Of a stretch of 64,000 nucleotides of DNA, positions 59,996-64,000 are shown one piece after another. This stretch comes from Flavobacterium sp. SM15 (GTDB taxonomy: Bacteria > Bacteroidota > Bacteroidia > Flavobacteriales > Flavobacteriaceae): NCBI RefSeq assembly GCF_022012335.1, contig NZ_JAKLTO010000004.1:1-64000 (forward strand). Reading direction: 5' to 3'. The notes under the pieces are model-generated. The model was given only the letters and a program-made list of their open reading frames with translations, ran no database searches and had not been told where the DNA came from. Position 1 is the first letter of the stretch. Every line of letters starts with the position of its first letter. The translations under genes and the position numbers were made by a program.

Positions 59996-61243
59996 TTATT
60001 CAATAATAATTTTTTTAACTCTATTGACTCCTTGGGCCTCGATGAAAATATAGTAGTTTCCTTTTGCCAAACCACCAAGATTTATTGTATTGTTGTTGGA
60101 AACATTATCAAAATAAGCCGAATGAACCAACCTACCCAAAGGATCATAAACTGTGACTTGTTGCAACATTATGTTGTCAATATGTAGTTCCTCTTTGATA
60201 GGATTAGGGTAAATTGACATTTTTTCTAAAACCATCGTTTCTGTGTCCATAGTCGAGCAATCCGTTTCATAACTTGCAGTTTCATCTTTTAATAAAGACC
60301 ATCTTGCATCAAAATAGGCTTTGTCATCTACCTGAATACATTGTAAATTATAATTTCCTCTAAAAAAAACATCAGTAAGTCTAGTGTTATTTCCGTTTTT
60401 GACATTCAAATTTGAAAGTTGGTTAACATTGCAATAAAACACAGTCAAAGCAGTCAATCCGCTTACATCTAAACTTGTCAATTGGTTTAATCTGCAATCC
60501 AAGATGGTAATAGCATTTAATCCGCTCAAATCTATGCTTGACAGTCTGTTATAGCCACATTGTAAGATGGTAAGAGCATTCAATCCGCTGATATTTAAGT
60601 TTGTCATTTGGTTGGAGGCACAATTCAAAAATGTAAGAGTATTCAATCCGCTGGCATTAAAATTTGTTAATTCGTTATATTCACAATTTAAATGAGTTAA
60701 AGCAGGTAATCCGTTCAGATTTAAACTTGTCAATCTGTTTCCATCGCATCGAAGGGTAGTTAAAGAAATACATCCACTGACATTTAAACTTGTAATTCTA
60801 TTCAAATAACATTTTAAAGTTTGTAAAGAAGTACATCCGCTGACATTCAAAGTTGTAAGAGATCTATAGTAGGTAGTATCAAACTGAGATGTGGAGTAGT
60901 GTCCATAATAATTTAAATTTATCAAATTAGGGTTATTACTGCAATCCAGGGTTTGTAAAGAATAAAAATTTTCTATTCCGCTTAAATCAGCTATGTTTCT
61001 ATTGCTAATATTTAAACTTGTTACTCCGCTAATTGCAGATGTTAGTACCTTATGATCTCCATTCATCGTATCTATTCCTAAATCGACTAGGGCTTGTTCA
61101 AAGTTTGCATCTGGTATTGTTGTGTACTGTGCATTTGAACTATGTATGCCTGTAAAACAAGTGACAATAAATAGGGATGCTATTTTCCATAGCATACTTT
61201 TAGGATCTTTAAATGTCATTTTGTTTGTATGCTTAATTTTCAT
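59996..61243 (-). CDS. LRR surface protein with T9SS type A sorting domain (sixth, unlinked copy)
   Basis: This 415-residue protein shares the plan of the array but is far shorter. It has a signal peptide ending SNAQ, a PDANFEQALVDLGIDT start, and about ten 21-residue LRRs (LNVSGCTSLQTLKCYLNRITS). A Cys-containing cap and a type A sorting domain (IYPNPIKEELHIDN, LAKGNYYIFIE) follow. It lacks the NSFDPNDKTC domain entirely. Cys appears in two positions in some repeats. In-frame starts at 61243, 61219 and 61195 are possible; the last would leave the most compact signal peptide. T9SS-secreted; ligand unknown. Confidence 0.86.
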   Translation of the reverse strand: MKIKHTNKMTFKDPKSMLWKIASLFIVTCFTGIHSSNAQYTTIPDANFEQALVDLGIDTMNGDHKVLTSAISGVTSLNISNRNIADLSGIENFYSLQTLDCSNNPNLINLNYYGHYSTSQFDTTYYRSLTTLNVSGCTSLQTLKCYLNRITSLNVSGCISLTTLRCDGNRLTSLNLNGLPALTHLNCEYNELTNFNASGLNTLTFLNCASNQMTNLNISGLNALTILQCGYNRLSSIDLSGLNAITILDCRLNQLTSLDVSGLTALTVFYCNVNQLSNLNVKNGNNTRLTDVFFRGNYNLQCIQVDDKAYFDARWSLLKDETASYETDCSTMDTETMVLEKMSIYPNPIKEELHIDNIMLQQVTVYDPLGRLVHSAYFDNVSNNNTINLGGLAKGNYYIFIEAQGVNRVKKIIIE

Positions 61244-61288
61244 AGGTTAGTTTTGGTATTGCTAATTTGGGTTAGTCTGCTTTCATGT

Positions 61289-61334
61289 CCTAAAATATGT
61301 TCACCATTTTAGGTTTTTAATTTGTTCAAATATA
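61289..61334 (-). promoter_or_regulatory. promoter and leader hairpin of the sixth LRR gene
   Basis: -7 element TATATTTG on the minus strand (61327-61334). Downstream in the leader, CCTAAAAT pairs perfectly with ATTTTAGG (61289-61313) around a 9-nt loop, about 45 nt before the ATG. Confidence 0.55.
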
Positions 61335-61420
61335 CTTAAATAAATAGGAATATTGATGTTTTTTTTAAGCAAATACTTATATTTTTTAGAAATCACCAAC
61401 ATCGTAAAAACTTCGAAAGT

Positions 61421-61894
61421 CTAATTATCGTTTAAAATTTTTTTAATCAAAACGATTTGCCCTAAATGATAGTAACTATGTTCAATTATTCCATCAATAT
61501 TACGTTGGTACGTTCCATATTTTTCATCAACAAAAACTTCTTTGAGCTTTTCTTGAGGCATTTGCTCAATTAAAAAGGCAAATTCTTCTGCATCTTTCCA
61601 AAAAAGATCTAAAAAAGCAGTCCATTGCTCTTGAGAAGTTATAGCGGCGAAATCAAAGCTGTACTTGTCTTTAATATCAAGTGTTCCACCTTTAAAAACG
61701 GTATTGATGCCATTTATGTAATAATGAATATGTTGAGCTAAAACAGCTATTGTATTTAACGATTGGAATTCAGTTGTTGCTGTTTTCCAATCTAAATTTG
61801 AGAGCTGGTCTTTGTAGTTGGTATTGGCTATCCAAGTTCCATTTAAAATAACTTCTTTAAATCGGTTTGCTATTTGTTGAATGTCGTCTTGCAT
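61421..61894 (-). CDS. DinB-like (DUF1572-type) protein
   Basis: This 157-residue four-helix-bundle protein has the metal-ligand pattern of the DinB/YfiT group: a first His in AQHIHYYINGI and two more in EHSYYHLGQIVLIKK. Such proteins bind a divalent metal and some transfer thiols such as bacillithiol; the role here is unknown. It is cytosolic, with no signal peptide. It stands alone on the minus strand. Confidence 0.82.
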   Translation of the reverse strand: MQDDIQQIANRFKEVILNGTWIANTNYKDQLSNLDWKTATTEFQSLNTIAVLAQHIHYYINGINTVFKGGTLDIKDKYSFDFAAITSQEQWTAFLDLFWKDAEEFAFLIEQMPQEKLKEVFVDEKYGTYQRNIDGIIEHSYYHLGQIVLIKKILNDN

Positions 61895-62002
61895 GTTATT
61901 AAATTGCTTATGTTTTGCTTTATGTTAATATAAAACATTTTTGTTAAGCTTTAAATAGTATTCTATAAATCTGAAATTTTCAGACAGTTCCAAATATTTA
62001 TT

Positions 62003-62755
62003 TTAGTAATCAAAATGATATTCGTTTATCTGGTCAATTTGGTATGGAATATCACTTGTAAAGCCATTGGTTTCAATTCCGTTTTTTCGTTTAGTCCAAA
62101 ATATTTTGGTGTCAGTTGCGTTTTCAGGTACATTGTAGTAGACAATAGAATTAACGTTTACTCCTCTCCAAGCTGTTTCATCGTGTCCTTCAAAGCTTCC
62201 TCCTCCAGGAAGGTCATCTTGCGGATAAAAAATATTTGCTATCCCAAAATTTTCAATCTTTGTTCTAACGCTTTGATTGTTTCCGGAGAAAAAAGATATA
62301 TATATGTAATCGTTTGCATCAAAAGGAGAGGTGTTGTTTACAAAAATTTTAAACTTCATAAATTTATTTACCTTTAAAACAATATCATTAGCAGGGTTGA
62401 AATTAGTCAATTCAATTCCTGTATAATCATCGTCATTTTGTTTAGAAACCGAAACAGATATGTTGCTGTCACTATTCATAGCTACGTTAAAATTTCCGTT
62501 GGAGTCTGTGATAACTTCTTTTGAATCTATTTCAGTGGTATATGACCAATAGCCAGTTCCATTAATCTTCTTCATTCTCAAGGTAAGCTTTTGATTAGGA
62601 ACTCCTTCACCGTTTGCTTCTCTTATAACTTTCCCTTTTACAGTGATATAGTTTGTGTCATCGTTTGAACAACCGGCCAAGATCAAAAAAAGCGCTGAGA
62701 TTAAGACTGATATTTTTATATATACTTTAATATTGTGTAATGTTTTTAAAAACAA
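62003..62755 (-). CDS. lipoprotein of unknown function, non-ATG start
   Basis: This lipoprotein of about 250 residues has lipobox LAGC after a clear hydrophobic stretch (VLISALFLILAGC), then a transthyretin-like or CarboxypepD-regulatory-like domain (VKGKVIREANGEGVPNQKLTLR). A beta-rich domain of unknown function follows. No in-frame ATG lies before the lipobox. TTG 62753-62755 gives MFLKTLHNIK and a proper signal. TTG 62789-62791 is also open but falls near or before the transcript start expected from TAACTTTA at 62794-62801. ATT codons are further options. Confidence 0.7.
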   Translation of the reverse strand: MFLKTLHNIKVYIKISVLISALFLILAGCSNDDTNYITVKGKVIREANGEGVPNQKLTLRMKKINGTGYWSYTTEIDSKEVITDSNGNFNVAMNSDSNISVSVSKQNDDDYTGIELTNFNPANDIVLKVNKFMKFKIFVNNTSPFDANDYIYISFFSGNNQSVRTKIENFGIANIFYPQDDLPGGGSFEGHDETAWRGVNVNSIVYYNVPENATDTKIFWTKRKNGIETNGFTSDIPYQIDQINEYHFDY

Positions 62756-62892
62756 TTTGACAGTTAGTATTGCCTTATTAAAACGCAGCAATCTAAAGTT
62801 AATTGCGTAAAATTAAGAATTTTCTTTAGTTTGTTTTTAAAACATGCATTTTTAAATTATAAAGTAACAATCCTCAAATCTTCTATATTATG

Positions 62893-62900
62893 TATATTTG
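62893..62900 (+). promoter_or_regulatory. -7 element of ettA
   Basis: TATATTTG is a full -7 match about 46 nt before the ATG. Confidence 0.55.
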
Positions 62901-62946
62901 TACACTTTTGTAAAAAACGTAGTCATAAAACAAAAAACGATATAGT

Positions 62947-64000
62947 ATGTCTGATGATAAGAAAGTGATATTTTCCATGTCACGCGTGAGTAAAACCTAC
63001 TCATCTACAAACAAACAGGTTCTAAAAGACATTTACCTAAGTTTCTTCTATGGTGCCAAAATTGGTATTTTAGGTTTAAACGGTTCAGGTAAATCTTCAT
63101 TATTAAAAATCATTGCTGGGGTTGATAAGAATTACCAAGGTGATGTTGTGTTTGCTCCGGGTTATACTGTTGGGTATTTAGAGCAGGAACCACAATTGGA
63201 CGAAAACAAAACGGTTATTGAAATTGTTCGTGAAGGAGTTGCCGAAACTATGGCGATTCTGGACGAGTTCAATAAAATTAACGATATGTTCGGGCTTCCT
63301 GAGGTTTATGAAGATGCTGATAAGATGCAGAAACTAATGGATCGTCAGGCGGATTTACAGGATAAAATTGACGCAGCCGGTGCATGGGAAATCGATACCA
63401 AATTAGAAATTGCAATGGACGCTTTACGTTGTCCGGATGCTGATACTCCTATTAAAGTATTATCAGGAGGAGAGCGTCGTCGTGTGGCTTTATGCCGTTT
63501 GTTATTGCAACAGCCGGACGTATTGTTATTGGACGAGCCTACCAACCACTTGGATGCGGAGTCAGTACACTGGTTAGAGCAACATTTACAGCAATACCAA
63601 GGAACGATCATCGCGGTAACGCACGACCGTTATTTCTTGGATAATGTAGCTGGTTGGATTCTTGAGTTAGATCGAGGTGAAGGTATTCCATGGAAAGGAA
63701 ATTACTCGTCTTGGTTAGATCAGAAATCTAAACGTATGGAGCAGGAAGAGAAAGTTGCTTCAAAGCGTCGTAAAACGTTAGAGCGCGAGTTGGAGTGGGT
63801 AAGACAAGGAGCAAAAGGACGTCAGACCAAACAAAAAGCACGTTTGCAAAACTACGACCGTTTATTAAATGAAGATCAGAAAGAACTGGACGAAAAATTA
63901 GAATTGTACATCCCTAACGGACCGCGTTTGGGGACTAATGTAATTGATGCTAAAAGTGTTGCTAAATCTTATGGAGATAAAATTTTATATGATAATTTAA
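62947..64000 (+). CDS. ettA: energy-dependent translational throttle EttA, ABC-F ATPase (3' end beyond window)
   Basis: The first 351 residues are present; the frame runs off the window without a stop. The first ABC domain has Walker A GLNGSGKSS at residues 43-51, signature LSGGERRRVAL, Walker B LLLDEPTNHLD and switch VTHDRYFLD. The inter-domain linker with a basic coiled coil (RRKTLERELEWVRQGAKGRQ) follows, then the second ABC domain begins. The short N-terminus MSDDKKVIFSMSRVSKTY and the linker length match EttA, which binds the ribosomal E site and gates elongation by ADP/ATP ratio. Confidence 0.93.
   Translation, partial: MSDDKKVIFSMSRVSKTYSSTNKQVLKDIYLSFFYGAKIGILGLNGSGKSSLLKIIAGVDKNYQGDVVFAPGYTVGYLEQEPQLDENKTVIEIVREGVAETMAILDEFNKINDMFGLPEVYEDADKMQKLMDRQADLQDKIDAAGAWEIDTKLEIAMDALRCPDADTPIKVLSGGERRRVALCRLLLQQPDVLLLDEPTNHLDAESVHWLEQHLQQYQGTIIAVTHDRYFLDNVAGWILELDRGEGIPWKGNYSSWLDQKSKRMEQEEKVASKRRKTLERELEWVRQGAKGRQTKQKARLQNYDRLLNEDQKELDEKLELYIPNGPRLGTNVIDAKSVAKSYGDKILYDNL

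Overview
The window looks like chromosome from a member of the Flavobacteriaceae (Bacteroidota), most like Flavobacterium. It is AT-rich. Almost every gene with a readable promoter carries the Bacteroidota -7 element TAnnTTTG. Starts are not marked by Shine-Dalgarno sequences. Several products belong to the type IX secretion system (T9SS): PorQ, a PorP/SprF-like protein, and cargo proteins with type A and type B sorting domains. There are no tRNA or rRNA genes, no CRISPR array, no insertion sequence and no prophage that I can see.

Layout. 0-2.4 kb: a minus-strand operon of an alpha/beta hydrolase, two MsrB methionine sulfoxide reductases (one exported as a lipoprotein, one cytosolic) and endonuclease III. 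2.5-13.4 kb: housekeeping genes on the plus strand (M48 protease, UMF1-type transporter, Lon, PorQ, Cmk, nucleoside permease, ribosomal protein S1). 13.8-26.6 kb: five tandem paralogues encoding exported leucine-rich-repeat proteins with T9SS type A tails, each with its own promoter and terminator. 26.7-33.2 kb: a two-TM protein, pheT, and a T9SS type B surface protein followed by its PorP/SprF-like partner. 33.2-42.5 kb: a lipoprotein peptidase, an aldehyde dehydrogenase/DUF779/AraC locus, a bestrophin-like channel, recG, and a compact three-gene operon (PP-loop ATPase, HEAGH protein, 2OG-Fe oxygenase). 42.5-51.9 kb: M1 peptidase, a decayed lipoprotein gene, carboxypeptidase-regulatory-like proteins, UvrD and a YciO-type protein. 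51.9-53.7 kb: a small scar region with a frameshifted DUF2809 gene, a 23-codon remnant of an OmpA gene, a tiny Cys-rich protein and the intact OmpA lipoprotein. 53.8-64 kb: glycosyltransferase, stand-alone PD-(D/E)xK protein, holA, small membrane proteins, an MpaB/DUF2236 protein, a sixth LRR-T9SS protein, DinB-like, a lipoprotein and the 5' part of the ABC-F gene ettA.

The most notable structure is the LRR-T9SS array. Its members are mosaics: different pairs share long identical DNA tracts in different domains (169 nt between genes 3 and 4; 100 nt across the stop codon between genes 2 and 3; 72 nt between genes 1 and 4). Their upstream regions also fall into related pairs with inverted repeats and a shared TAAGAAAA-like box about 30 nt upstream of the -7 element. 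This points to a surface-protein family evolving by duplication and gene conversion, possibly under common control. Other points of interest are a hairpin leader before rpsA, a (CATAATT)5 tandem repeat in front of the bestrophin-like gene, and the undescribed three-gene operon at 40.5-42.4 kb.
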